In this document: one piece after another, positions 1 to 11,830 of the stretch
Layout: every line of letters starts with the position of its first letter
How positions within the stretch are numbered: position 1 is the first letter of the stretch
Origin: Aquanectria penicillioides
Taxonomy: Eukaryota > Ascomycota > Sordariomycetes > Hypocreales > Nectriaceae
Reading direction: 5' to 3'
Assembly: GCA_003415625.1 (NCBI GenBank)
Contig: PYIU01000005.1
Location: 625,001 to 689,000 of the forward strand
Length of the DNA: 64,000 nt
Position numbers and translations under genes: made by a program
The notes under the pieces: model-generated
Databases searched by the model: none
Seen by the model: only the letters and a program-made list of their open reading frames with translations
What the model was told of the DNA's origin: nothing

Positions 1-368
1 CTCATGATCGACATTTCTATCCTCCCGAGGTTGTGGGGTGGTGGTGTTGAGACCTGATATGCCCGATAACTTGGAGCCCCCGAATTTTCTTACAGTGTAG
101 CTGTTCATTGTCATATCACAGTGCGGCGTACACAGAGGTAGCGCATGTGGCACAGCGTGAAAAGGAGGGGTCAAGCATTGAGGAATCAAGCATGCCATTT
201 GCTAAGAGCTACTTTTACATACATTATCACGTTACACCTTGTGAAAACCCTCCTTTCGCTCTTCGAAATGAAAACTCCACAACACCCTGCCCAGACTTCT
301 TTCATCGCAGTCTGCAATCAACTCCAGTCGTAAAAAGACATTGCATTTGAAACCTCAAAATCTTTCGC
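1..368. other. intergenic, downstream of the glyoxalase gene
   Basis: No coding region is supported here. Two small overlapping open frames on the plus strand have no recognisable domain and run antisense into the 3' end of the next gene. The far end is cut by the window edge. Confidence 0.6.
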
Positions 369-854
369 TTAGAAAGTCAAATGGACAACCTCAATGTTGT
401 TGCCAACTGGGTCGAGGACAAAGGCTCCGTAGTAGCCCGGCATGTACTCCTTTCGGAGTCCAGGCTTGCCATTATCCGTGGCACCAGCCTCGCTGTTTCG
501 CCAAGTTAACATCACATCATGGTCTCCTCACCGTCCCCGAACCGGGGGGGGGGGGTTGACTTACATGGCCAGGTCGTACCACTCCTTCACATGTTCCTGG
601 GTCTTTCCCTGGAAAGCAATGTGTACCGGAGCAACACGGTTCTCCAATTTACCATCGTGCTTTGCAAGCTGGTCGTTGCCACCGCCGAGCCAGAAGTCGG
701 GTCCGGCGCCCTCGACGCCGAATCCGCAGTATGAGTGAGGGCCCTTGCCCTCAATCATGAGCTTGTAGCCGAGAGGCTTGAGAATGGCGGCATAAAAGTC
801 TCGCAACTCCTCGTAGTGGTTGCCGACGGGAAGACCAATGTGATGGAAAGGCAT
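369..854 (-). CDS. glyoxalase/bleomycin-resistance fold (VOC) protein, 137 aa
   Basis: The gene has two exons on the minus strand: 854-565 and 492-369. The 72-nt intron (564-493) has a GTAAGT donor and an ACAG acceptor, and joining restores the frame exactly. The protein begins MPFHHIGLPVGN, the typical first beta strand of VOC-fold proteins. It continues with a YAAILKPLGY helix, a DFWLG strand and a second module with HIAF, and ends with the diagnostic GYYGAFVLDPVGNNIEVVH strand. These are the betaalphabetabetabeta units of one VOC domain filling the whole chain. The metal-ligand pattern (His at the start, Glu in NNIEVV) is visible, but the substrate cannot be told. It is a short fungal member, not the two-domain glyoxalase I. 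The ATG sits in a good context (CAAAATGCC). The intron carries a run of twelve C on the coding strand. No signal peptide is seen, so it is probably cytosolic. Confidence 0.9.
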
Positions 855-3800
855 TTTGGCTAGTTTTTGTTTGTTTTTGGAGGTTGAAAAAAGTGTTCAA
901 GTGTTGGAAAGATTGGTGAGATCGATGATTGCAAGTGAGAATAAAGTTGAAGTGATTGAGTTGGATTGGAAGCTCTAGACAGGATCGATGGTGCCCTTAA
1001 GTAGTTTCCCCTCTCTTTCATGCGACCTGCCCGCTCTGGATTCACGCTGATACTTCCAATCTGTCGGTCTCAACTCAAAACACGACCTATCCCATAGCTC
1101 CGTGACCGCCACGGCGTCGATCACGGCGTGAACTCACAAATCAAAGACGGACAAATACCAAGCCCAAAAGTCCGAATCCCTCCGTCTGGACCCATAATTA
1201 CACGTGTGTTCGCGCGCGTCTCGTTAGCTGCTCAGGCTCAAGAGTGGCCCGACGCGTCGTGAGTCACTCGGGGGACGCGAAGGATCCATCGCCAAAGCCT
1301 CGGATTGGTCGCCTCGCTCAATTGCACAAGGCCGAATTTCAAGGCGCTCCGTTAGCCGTCTCCTTAAAGTCCGGGTGGTCGGGGCCCGGAAGCCGATGTT
1401 GCGACGCTACAGCGGATAGAGTAAGAGCCTGCGCCCAGTGCGACGTTGGCTGAGCCTGGGGCAGTGACATTGCGAGGCACGGCGCGACAAGTTCGAACTA
1501 TTCAAGGAATGAACGACGATAATCACCAAGGAAGTCTCGAAATGAGACCATAGCTTCAATGCAGCTTGCTGGTTCGGGGATGGGAGTCTAGACGAGAGCT
1601 CAGAGCGACTGCCAGCAGCCCACTAATTACTCTACAAGGGAAATGAGAATCGGATGCCGTGTCTCCAGAATATTCGTATTTCAGCATGCGGGGCGTGGAA
1701 CCCACTTATTCCTCAAAGTAGATGGTCAGGATCCAGACTGCATTGGTGTTGTTTCGCAAAAACCGTCAACGGCGGGGAATCCATCGATACCGACCGACGT
1801 ATAGACCGCAATCACAGCATTGCTCTTGACGTCAGCACCAGCTTTGCCTTTGGTAAGGCACCCGGAACTCGGTCGGACCATTCTTGTGTGTTGGGGTCCT
1901 GCATTGGGTCAAAGGCCGAACGACAGGTGATGACTGACGCCCGGTGTGTGTGTGGACTGCGAGCAATGAGCATCAAAGTATTGGGTTAGTATGGAGTTCT
2001 CAAGCAGCCCAACACAGGCCGTGTAACACACATTATATGTAAAGGTGCGGGTGAGGCATTCTGCCCGCCTTCACCACCATCTCGTCAGCATGATAAGTGT
2101 CGAGGACGACGGTGTGGCTTGACGCACCAGCTGAGGTAGAGAGAGTGAGTGTGTGTGTGTGAGCTGTGAGCTGTAGGCCCTAAATTCTAGCCTAAGATCT
2201 TATGCGAGAGAGGACGCCCAAAATCATTCCCAATGCTTTCTAAGCCGGATGGCTTATTTGTCGTTCGATGATTAAACCATCAGTTCAACACCAAGTGAAT
2301 CCATGCCGACGTAGCGGGCCTGTAGATCATCACCTACCCCGCCTATTTCTTGTTGGTGGTGGAGGGGGGGCTACATGTCCCGAGAAGCATACAACTCAAC
2401 GCTTGACGAGCACTGGCTTGCATAATTCTCGGATGGAAGGGTGATTTTCAGCTCGTATGCGAGTTGCGGGTAGCATCCAATCGTCTAGGTACTTTACCAA
2501 TACGAACCGTATCACCGACCAAGGAGACATGGTCGTCTGGCTTGACACATACTCACACCGATACACACACACACACATACATACATACATACACTCATAC
2601 ACTCACACACTCACACACTCACACAGCTGATCTTTTCGTCGGTTTGATTTCAGATCGGCTAGCGCCGCCCGATCCCGTTATATCCGTCTGAGGCTCCTGG
2701 CATCAGGTTCGTGCAGCCTCCGCCACCCAACTCAAGTATAAACCAGATGTCAGTGTGCCGCACTGCCGAGCCTTGTCCTGGATTTGTTCGCTTAGACTGC
2801 AACCCAATCCCAGCGGTGTGCGACAATGCCAAAAGGGGAGTTTCCAGAAATAGGTGCCGTTGGCCATACCGCGTGGCAGCCTCGCACCCAATCCAATGCC
2901 TCGGCGTGGCTGTGCTTATAGTGATTGACAACCTTAACCTAATCAAAGCCCTCGCCAATCGCCCGTCTCGGCCCGGCTCCTATTCTCATGGTCATATCTG
3001 TTTGCGGAGCAAGGTCGTACAGGCTTGGAGCTGACGCAAAAATGGCAGATGCACCTCATGTACCCTCGCATGGCTAGGCGTCAGCCCATGGCTCTTGGTG
3101 TAAAGCCTCAACTGATACTGCAACTCGTTTAGGTAGCCTTTCTTCTTCCAGATTTTTTTGAATTCGAAGGAATACGACGTCATACAACAGGTAAAAGTTG
3201 CCGGAACCAACATTGCGCCCTGCACTGATAGTATCCAGCCTATCCGATTGGGGTTCTGAGAGGGTTCGATGTATCTTGGATATTGGCATGTAATGCACGT
3301 CCACTGAGGCGCCTTGCTTGTGTGACGGCTCACATAAGCCTGCATCTCACTGTGCAATGATCCAATGGCGACTCTGCCGCAATATCCACGGAATATGGGT
3401 GATCAACAACTGTATCAGCGCAGCTGTCCTAGTGCTGACCCCATTTGCTGGATGGACGGTGGCTGCGCCGTAGGAGATGCCCTGGATTGCCTCACGAGGC
3501 AGCCTTCTCATTGATACCAAAAGGCCGCTCCCGAAGGTTGCCAATGATGAGAATAGCTACCCATGGGTATCACTGCGTTGGCCGGATTTAGTGATCCACG
3601 CGCGCGGCAGCCACACAAGGGGACATGGCGGCGCTGGCGCTGCCGTCCCCGATGCAACTTAAGAATGCCGTGGGGGAAATCCGAAGAGACGACTGCCAAG
3701 GAAGAACAAGTTTGGAATAACTAGATAAACCACTTGACTCTCGCCGCGTTTTTGCTTCTGATCTTTTATTATGCCAATCAAGAAAGCCAAGAAAGCGATA

Positions 3801-3878
3801 GAGTGGTGTCGCTACACGGTTAATCTCCTTGTGTACTATCTTTTTCATTGAAGCTGACACCATTGGTGTACTTCCAAG
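855..3878. other. intergenic region of about 3 kb, no gene recognised
   Basis: This holds the 5' flank of the glyoxalase gene and of the multicopper oxidase. Several open frames of 60-120 codons overlap on both strands (for example 2992-3357 minus), but none shows a domain, a plausible intron or consistent codon use. Simple repeats occur at 2149-2161 (GT) and 2561-2625 (CA/CATA/ACTC). No tRNA could be folded by eye. Confidence 0.5.
2561..2625. repeat. compound microsatellite (CA)n-(CATA)n-(ACTCAC)n
   Basis: Read directly: a CA run at about 2562-2577, then four CATA units, then irregular ACACTC/ACTCAC units to 2625. It lies in non-coding DNA, and the tandem units make length polymorphism likely. 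Confidence 0.9.
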
Positions 3879-5830
3879 ATGCTTCCCTCGTTTGGTGCTT
3901 TGTTTTTTACCCTCGTTCTGTTCAAGTCGTTGGTCGGAGCATCCCCCACCAAGGGCAAAGGCTATGGATATGGAGGAGGAGGAGGATGGAAGAACACTAC
4001 TGGACACGCCCGGGAGTTCGACCTCAGCATAACCTGGGAGGACCATGCCCCAGATGGATACTCTCGGAAGATGTTGTTGGTCAACGGCAAGACGCCGGGA
4101 CCGGTGTTGGGAATTGACCAGGACGACTGGGTTGTAGTCAACGTTCACAACTACTCCCCATTCAACACAACCGTTCACTTTCACGGTGGGTATATGGTTG
4201 ACGCCTCTTCGCTAGATGCATATCTAACTTTGCCAGGTATTGAGATGAAGGACACCCAATATTCGGACGGAGTCCCAGGTGTCACTCAAGCCGGCATCCT
4301 TCCTGGTGACAGCTTCAAGTACCAGTGGAGGGCAGACCAGTACGGCAGCTACTGGTACCACGCTCACTTTCAGGGGGAGATCGAAGACGGCCTGTACGGC
4401 CCCATCGTCATCCACCCACGTCCTGAGGATCCCAAACCATTTCACCTAATTTCGGACGACCCAGAAGCGATCAAGGGAATGGTAGAGGCTGAGAAGAACG
4501 TTGTGCCCCTGGCCATCGCCGACTTTGTCCACATCACTTCTGCAGACAAGTGGGACATGACACTCAAGTCTAACATTGAGGATATATGCTACGATTCAAT
4601 CCTCTTCAACGGCAAGGGCCGTGTGCATTGTATTCCTCCAGCCGAGGTTTCCGCAAACCTCAACGCTGAGCAGCAGTTCTTCCTTACCCTGGTTCCAGGC
4701 TCCTCATTCACAGACAAGGCGTAAGTTGCCCATCTCTTCTACGCAAGATCGCAAAACTGATAAACGTTAGTTGCCTCCCCCCCGAGGTTATGCTTGCTCT
4801 CGGAGGTGGCCAGGGAGATCTCAGCGCCATCCTTCCAGGCACATTTTCCGGCTGCCAGGAAACCGAAGGCGAGACTGAAGTCGTCAAGCCCTGCCGCGAC
4901 GGTGCTGAGTGGGTGGCCATCGACGTCATCGGGTCCATCAACTTTGTCACGGGTATTTTCTCTATTGATCAACACGACCTGTGGGTCTACGCCATGGATG
5001 GATCCTACATCGAGCCTCAAAAGGTCCAGACCATCGTCGTCACCAATGGCGATCGGTTCTCCATTTTGGTCAAGTTGGACAAGGAGGGCGACTTCAAGAT
5101 CAGATTCAACGCCGTTAGTGCCCCTCAGTTGATTTTCGGAAATGCCATTCTCTCCGTTGGAGACGGCGGAGAAGCGGTCGATTCCCCGTTCGTCAGCATT
5201 GCAGGCGCTCCGGTGTCAACCGATGTCGTCTTCTTCAACCAGGACATTGCTTATCCGTACCCCCCGGATCCAGTCCCTACCAAAGCAGATGCCCTGTACC
5301 ACCTTACCCTCACGCTTGCAGGGGCTTCGTATGCTTGGTCACTCAACGGCACGCGTCTATCGCCAGTAGACCTCGACTCCCGAGATCCTATCCTCTTCCA
5401 TCCCGACCCATATGTGCAAAACAATGTCACCATCTCGACAAAGTACGGCACATGGATTGACCTGGTCCTGTACGCATCTGTGGTGCCAGAGCCCCCACAC
5501 TCAATCCACAAGCATGGCACAAAGATGTACCAGATCGGAGCGGGAACCGGCGCGTTTAACTGGACTTCGGTCGACGAGGCGATCAAGGTGATCCCCGACC
5601 AGTTCAACCTGGTGAACCCACCCCGAAGAGACACATTCGCTACTATTGCCACCTCCAATGAGACTACCTGGATCGTGCTGAGATACCATGCCTCAAACCC
5701 TGGCGCATGGTTGCTGCACTGTCACATCAACAACCACATGATGGGTGGCATGATGATGGTGATCCAGGATGGTGTGGACAAGTGGCCATCAGTCCCCGAA
5801 AACTATCTGAATGGAGACAATGGTTATTGA
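3879..5830 (+). CDS. secreted multicopper oxidase (laccase-like / Abr1-like), 616 aa
   Basis: There are three exons: 3879-4185, 4237-4720 and 4771-5830. Introns are 51 and 50 nt, with GTGGGT...CCAG and GTAAGT...TTAG ends. The sum is 617 codons including stop. The N-terminus (LPSFGALFFTLVLFKSLVGA) is a signal peptide, followed by a short Gly/Tyr-rich stretch. All four copper-binding motifs are present: HFHG (100-103), HAH (144-146), HSIHKH (507-512, the HxxHxH motif) and HCHINNH (580-586). A methionine ten residues after the motif-4 cysteine is the predicted axial type-1 ligand. The HKHGTK form of motif 3 resembles ascomycete pigment-type oxidases such as Abr1 rather than white-rot laccases (HLHGH). 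It would oxidise phenols or metal ions with reduction of O2 to water outside the cell. The substrate is not deducible, and no pigment or siderophore gene is adjacent. There is no C-terminal membrane anchor, which argues against a Fet3-type ferroxidase. Confidence 0.95.
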
Positions 5831-6675
5831 TGATGTGGCTCTCAACACATGTTAGTTGAGGGACTGAGTAAGAGTTATCAATATTTGTTAGGTATTGACC
5901 TGGATTTGGTACGGTAATGATTAGTATGTATATTTATCGTGCAGCATTCGTTGGCTGAAATATTCGGCAAAAATCGTTTCATATATCAATAGTAATAACT
6001 ATAGACGAGAAGACTAGATTGTTTCGCTGTTCGTTTTGCCATTGATGTCCTCTAACAGCATCTTGTTTGTAATATGGGATCATCTCCTCGTCACCTGGTC
6101 AGTTAGTGTCCTGGTGATAATTGTAGCCCTTAGGGGTCACAGAAGATTCCTAAATGGAATAAATTCAACTTGATTTTAACCCTTCATTTGCACTACTCAT
6201 GACTCGAATCAGCGTTGTGCTGCAGCCCCATACCACACCGTGGTCGTGGCAGTGGCCTTGAGAGTTGAAGTGATGGCAGCAGGTTGGATAGTACGAAATG
6301 AATCAAAGTTGGACCGAATAACTCGACGCGTTGTGAAAGAGGCTGGCCTGATGAGGTGAGTGGTGGTTGTCAATGTGCCAAGATGCTTGGCTCCAGATGT
6401 GACAATGGAAGCGGCTGAAATCAGGTTTCTCATCAAAGCCGTTTCTTATGATACCCGTGCTCCAGAAGTAGTTTTTTTATGGCCGGCAATTGCAGCTGCG
6501 CCAAGCACATATGAAATAGTCGCTCGTTGCTTGTGTTTTCGATAAATCACCCACCCCAACATACACGTCGGTCAAATATTTCACTTCTGAGCTATCTAAG
6601 TGGAATTGGGTATATGTCAAAGTCGTAGGGAATACAAATAAGCTCTTTTTAGCATGCTGATCCCAGTAAACTCGT
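5831..6675. other. convergent 3' intergenic region
   Basis: Short AT-richer spacer between two converging genes, presumably 3' UTRs and polyadenylation sites. A 74-codon ATG-initiated minus-strand frame (6433-6209) has a basic, Ser/Thr-rich mitochondrial-presequence look but no support; it is listed among rejected items. Confidence 0.5.
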
Positions 6676-8630
6676 TCAAAACAGCCAAGTCAACACATTC
6701 TTGACATTGGCTTTCCAGCCAGTCTCTTCAACCACCTTCTCCTCAATCGTATATGAATCCGTCACCAAGTCCATCTCAGACAATCCAACTGTCTTGGTCT
6801 TCTTGAAGAATTTCCAGCCAAGGTACATAATTAGCATGACCGGCAACTCAATGTAGTAGCTGACGAAGCTGACGCCGTCAAATGTAGGACTGAAGCAGCT
6901 CCATCCCTGGACCAGCACGAGGAAGCTATTCAGCAGGACGCAGAACCAGGGTCCAAATGGATACGTCCAGTTCCTAAAGGGGAGAAGATGTGTTTTCCCT
7001 TGAAGGGCGAGGGCAGAACGGAATCGGATGGATGTAATGCCGATGGCGATCCAGCTGAGCTGGTTAGACACACCAACAAGACTGTTCGGTCAGTTAGCAG
7101 AGTTCATCAACACATAAACGTTGTTAGGGGAAGTCATACTTTTGAAGCCAGTTCCAAAGGTCCCCGGCTCCGATGAAGCTCGATCCAAAGCAGAGACCAG
7201 AGACGAAGCCTGTAGCCAGTACAGCTACCCAGGGCACTTGCTGCCTGTTCAATCTTCCAAAAACCTTTGGCGCATGTCCCTCAGCGGCGAGGGTGTAGAG
7301 CAGCCTTGTACCGGCAAACAAAGCATGATTGCCCGCGGAGAGAACACTGGTGAGGATCACTGCGTTGATGACGCTTCCGGCAGCGTGGGTGCCAGTCATC
7401 TCAAAGACAAGGGTGAATGGAGAGGTTCGGGTCTCCTTTGATTTGAGGTCGGGGTAGTTGTAGGGGATGTTGAGGCCGATGAGGAGAATAGAGAGGACAC
7501 TACTTCATGTCAGGGACGAGTTCTACAGCCCAGCTTGGGGCCAGATCATCACGCACTAGAAGAGGAGGATTCGCCAAAACACATTCTTCACGACCTTGGG
7601 AAGGTTCTTGGTAGGGTCCTTGGTCTCGCCGGCAGTGATGGCAATGGATTCGGTGCCGCCGTCTAAGAAGAGTCAGCGCCAATTCAAATGTGGTTGGAGT
7701 TTCGACATCTTACAGGCGAACGAAGCAGTGACAAACACAGAGGCGAATCCGCCGATACCACCAACGAATGGGGCATCAGGGAGGTTCCAGTACTGGCCAC
7801 CAATGTAGCGATGCTCGATGTTACCACCGCAATTAACGACAATTCCCATGATGATGAAGACCTAGAGGAATGTGAGCAAATATAGGTATTCCTGGGCATA
7901 AAATCAATGCATACCACAATAGTGATGACTTTGAGTAAACTCAACCAGTATTCGAGCTAAATCCGAAATGTAAGCATTACATCATTACCCATTCCAATAA
8001 ACCCAGTATGTACCTCGCCATATGCTCGGACGGCAATAATGTTGACGGCAATCAAGACAAACCAGAAAATCAAGCTCAGGGCCCATCCTGGGAAGTTGTC
8101 AGTCCAGTACTCTAAAATAAGTTGCAGAGCTACCAGGTCCGAGGCTGTAGAGACGGCATCGTTGAACCAGTAATTCCAAGTCAGGGCAAAACCAAAAGCA
8201 TCGTCGACAAAGCGTCTGAGTACCAAGGGTTAGCATCTAGCCAGGAAATTACGCACGGGGGGGGGGGGACTTTTGGTAAAACTGACCCTGCAAATGTACA
8301 AAAGCTACCGGCCACGGGAATATAGGCGGCCATTTCGCCCAAGCTCAACATGGTCGTGTAGACAATAACACCCACGATGGAGTAGGCGATCAAAATGGAG
8401 GCGGGTCCACCAGTGGCCAGCGACTTTCCGGTTCCCAAAAAGAGACCCGTGCCAATTGTGCCACCGATGGCAATCATTTGGACCTGGCGAGCCGAGAGGG
8501 CACGTCTCAGCAAGTCCTCTTTGCTCGGGCCACGGGCTTGATGCTCGGCCGAGTCGAAGCCTTGGACGTCATCGTATGGAGAGCCGCCAGCCTCCTTGGA
8601 GTCCAGGGTCCTTGAATGGTTGTAAGCCAT
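6676..8630 (-). CDS. amino-acid permease, AAT/GAP family, 535 aa, 7 exons
   Basis: Minus-strand exons are 8630-8287, 8215-8014, 7956-7915, 7861-7714, 7662-7557, 7499-7140 and 7081-6676. Introns are 51-71 nt, and the joined length is exactly 536 codons. The product is a 12-helix plasma-membrane amino-acid/H+ symporter. A hydrophilic cytosolic N-terminus is followed by the family signature around IGGTIGTGLFLGTG (TM1), GEMAAYIPVAGSF, TYGGTESIAITAGETKDP-like sequence and RLLYTLAAEGHAP; the protein ends in a short cytosolic KNVLTWLF tail. MAYNH is the first ATG in its frame (8630); the frame continues upstream without an ATG. Substrate specificity cannot be told; general or proline/basic permeases are all possible. 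Exon 3 is only 42 nt. Intron 1 contains a 12-base C run on the coding strand. The gene converges on the oxidase gene. Confidence 0.95.
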
Positions 8631-10679
8631 GGTGTGAGGAGCCTCTCCGCGGAGGAGGCCAAAGACTAAGATGTAACCACGGACGGAGCAAAACAAGGTC
8701 AAGATGGGCCAGGGCAAGAATTCTCTAGTTGAATGGAATCTATTGAAAGAATCCGAAGCTGGCTATTGACGATATTTGACTTTGGCCTTGGCCACCACTT
8801 GGAGCCAAAGACGGTCGAGGCACGAGGAATTGCGTGCTCGACGGGCAACCCACCAAAAACCCCGGATTCTGGATACGCAACGGGACCTTTTAGGTAACAC
8901 CTTCACGCGGCCGTGTGAGAGCTTCCCAATGTCGTGGAAACCATGTCTCGGGCGCTCCGCTCGCTAGAGAGAAGGTGGAAGGTGAAGGGTTTAGGGTCTC
9001 CGCCCAGCAGACAGTTGGACGCCAGGGACTTGCAGCAGCTCATGACGCCTGTTGATTTGATCCTTTGGGAGGGGAGAGAAGAGATTGTGAGAGGTTTCTG
9101 TCCAGGGTAACGTCGCAACGGACGGCCCACTACCTAGGGTTGGCAAAAAAAAAATTGGCCATTGTAGTGCCGTACCACCTGTTCCTGTTCTGTTCGGCCG
9201 ATCTTTGCCGTAATCCTTGTTTTTTGTCTTGGACCAGATGACACGATGGGCTTTTGGGAGCCAGTGGCGGCCGACTGGCGGGCATTCCTCTATCTTCTCG
9301 TTCATCTTTGGCTCGCTGGCCCGGTGGAGTTTGAGCTTGAGCGCACCTACGATAGTTATGTCATGCGCCGGCACTCCTCTCGCCTCTCGTCTTGTTGATA
9401 AGCAAAGCCCGAGCTGGTTTCGCCATTGACATCATCTTGGGACTGAAGAGCAAACCCTTTTCTTTCTTTCGTGATTCTGATTATTCTTCTCTCGCCTCAA
9501 CCCACGCCCCCTGTCGACTAACACAGCCGTTTACGTCCGTTGGAGTTCGACCATGAGGCTACTCGAGGGACCCGCAACGATGCCCTGCACGCCAAGCGTC
9601 CCCCCCATCGAACACTCTCCCTCTCCAGTTCCCGTTCAAGACAAGCGGCCTTGGCTGCTGTCGTTCTGCCCTACGGTGGCTTTATGTGGGCGCCCCCCCC
9701 TGGTCCCCGTGGCTGGTTTGGGCAGTTGTTGAAGCACTGAGGACCGAAATATCGCTGCCTGGACATGAAAGTCGCCTGTTTCCCATGTCGCAATCCAGAC
9801 CCGTGACAAGATACACTCCGCGATGGCCTTGATGTTTCGAGCCATGCATGGCCTTTCCAGATTCCTCTTTGAGACTTGGAAACCATGGTTATGCTAACAC
9901 TCGCCGACTCCGTAACAGCGGATAGGTGCATGTCCACCAAGAAGCTTACGCACTCCATCACGGTCGCCCCGAACAATCGGTGTCGTGCCGCTGTGTATAC
10001 TTTCCTATCGCAATCAATCTATCTCGATCCCCATCCATATTTCATGCACCTCTATTTTATTCCTAGGCCTCCGCGTTTCGCCTGTATCATTTTCAAGGAC
10101 TCTGCGACTTGTCCAATTACAGTCGAGTGTTTCGATTTGGCTGGTAGGAGGACCGCATCTCACACACACACACACACACACAATGTGCTTTCATACAAAT
10201 CGCGACAAGTCAAGGAATCGCTGTTTCAAAACAACCATCATTCTTAGACCCCAAATCCTCAATCCCCACACGAAGCCGTGGTTTAGCGCTGTCCCCTGCT
10301 GACCTCAATGTGAGATTTTGCACTGCCGTAGCTGTGGTCGCGGTTGTGGCGGAGCATCGCACCAAGCCAAGCCACCGACTCTCACTGCCAATGTCCATGT
10401 CCATGTCAATGCCAACGCCGAAATGGCTGGCTAGTGAGCCTTGGGCTAGGCATTTCATAGGGCAGGCAACCACAATAAACATCACAGCCCAAGCTCTGGG
10501 TCCTATAATGTGGCCTCTTTGTCGCGTTTCGCTAGCACCTCTTGACTCATGCTCCGTCTGAAATGCCAGCTTTGGTCAACGTGGGACATCAATCTCTGAG
10601 GACAAATCTGAAGATAAAGCGCGCGTGCCTGCATTCGATAAACCCTTCCTTTCGGAGACTCCATTGCCGAAGCATCAAG
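8631..10679. other. divergent intergenic region, about 2 kb
   Basis: Shared 5' flank of the permease (-) and dioxygenase (+). It contains only overlapping low-complexity frames, a (CA)11 tract and short poly-C/poly-A runs. No convincing site for a named regulator was found. Confidence 0.5.
10161..10182. repeat. (CA)11 microsatellite
   Basis: Perfect dinucleotide run read directly from the sequence, about 0.5 kb upstream of the dioxygenase start. Confidence 0.95.
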
Positions 10680-11748
10680 ATGACCTCGGCGAGATCATCG
10701 CCCTTCATCACCATGTTGGCTAGCATCGCCTCCAAGCTCGGCTTTTCCTCCGCCCCTGCTCCCTCCACCAACACCAACACCATCACCTCTTCCACCAACA
10801 AGTCCTCCTTTACTGTCAAATCCACCTCTAAACCCCGCAGTGATCTTCCCCGGCAAGTCACTTACACTCACAATGAAGTCCCCATCCCGGATGACTTCCT
10901 GACCACCCCTCCATCGGCACCCATCACCTCAACACACATTGATTGGACAACCTCTCCCCTACCCGAGAACGATGGCCGCGTTGCCCTCGTTCTTGAGAAT
11001 GTCCTCTCCCCCGAGGAATGCCAGCAACTCATCTCCTTGGCCGAGGCCTCTGTGCCTCGTGAGGAAGGTTCGTCTGCTTGGAGACCTGCGCTTGTGAGCC
11101 TGGGCCCAGGATGGGAAGCTCCCGCCCCGGGCTATCGTGAGAGCGACAGGATCATCTGGAACCAGCAGACCGTCGTTGATCGTCTCTGGGAACGCTGCGC
11201 TCAAGCCGACGGCCTTCGGAAGCTGTTGGCTGAAGTCGGACCTCAACACAGGCAAAGTGGTGGCAAGTGGCTTTTCCGACGCTACAACGAGCGAATGCGT
11301 TTCCTCAAGTACTCTCCTGGTCAATACTTTAAGCGTAAGTGTTTACAATTCCAACCGCCAACGCCGTGTATATATCCTGATCAGTCATCTAACCCTCCAA
11401 CTAGCCCATTGCGACGGTCCATACTGGTACGAGGACGGCGACAGGGAGTTCCAGACCTTCTACACCGTGCACCTCTACCTAAACGACGCCGTTGAGAACG
11501 ACCCCGAGTCGCAACTCAAGGGCGGCGCAACCTCGTTCCTCAACAGAAAGCTTGACAAGCGAGTCGACGTCAACCCCAAGAAGGGAAGCGTTCTCATCTT
11601 CCAGCATCAGGGCCTCTTCCATGAAGGCGCAAAGGTTATCCAGGGCACAAAGTACACGATGCGAACAGATATCTTGTACGAGTGGGTTCGCGATGAAGAC
11701 GCCCTTAAGGAGACGGTTGGGGAAGTTGGTGTGAAGACAGACGCTTGA
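10680..11748 (+). CDS. 2-oxoglutarate/Fe(II) dioxygenase, prolyl 4-hydroxylase-like, 332 aa
   Basis: Exons are 10680-11334 and 11405-11748. The 70-nt intron (GTAAGT...CTAG) splits the codon just before the first metal ligand. After a Ser/Thr/Pro-rich N-terminal third comes a P4Hc-type double-stranded beta-helix. His220 and Asp222 (PHCDGPYW) and His291 (GLFHEGAK) form the HxD...H iron triad. Lys301, ten residues after the distal His, fits the 2-oxoglutarate-binding position of prolyl hydroxylases, with Arg305 close by. VHLYLND and KGSVLIFQH are core strands. No ER signal or zinc finger is visible, so it is more likely a soluble fungal hydroxylase than a collagen-type ER enzyme. The target is unknown. 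An in-frame ATG at 10563 would add 39 residues; 10680 has the better context (CAAGATGACC). The stop is 82 bp from the convergent helicase gene. Confidence 0.9.
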
Positions 11749-11830
11749 TTGACCCGTGCTAGATACCCAAGGGAAAGTGTACATATAGTGTTTCAATCTA
11801 TTACAAGCGCCTCGAGGCTTGGTTTCATTT

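Noticed and set aside
3588..4184. 198-codon minus frame overlapping the oxidase start
   Set aside because: Antisense to the signal peptide and first copper motif exon; no domain.
6209..6433. 74-codon minus-strand ATG frame, presequence-like
   Set aside because: No family recognised, weak start context, lies between two converging 3' ends; open frames of this length are common by chance.
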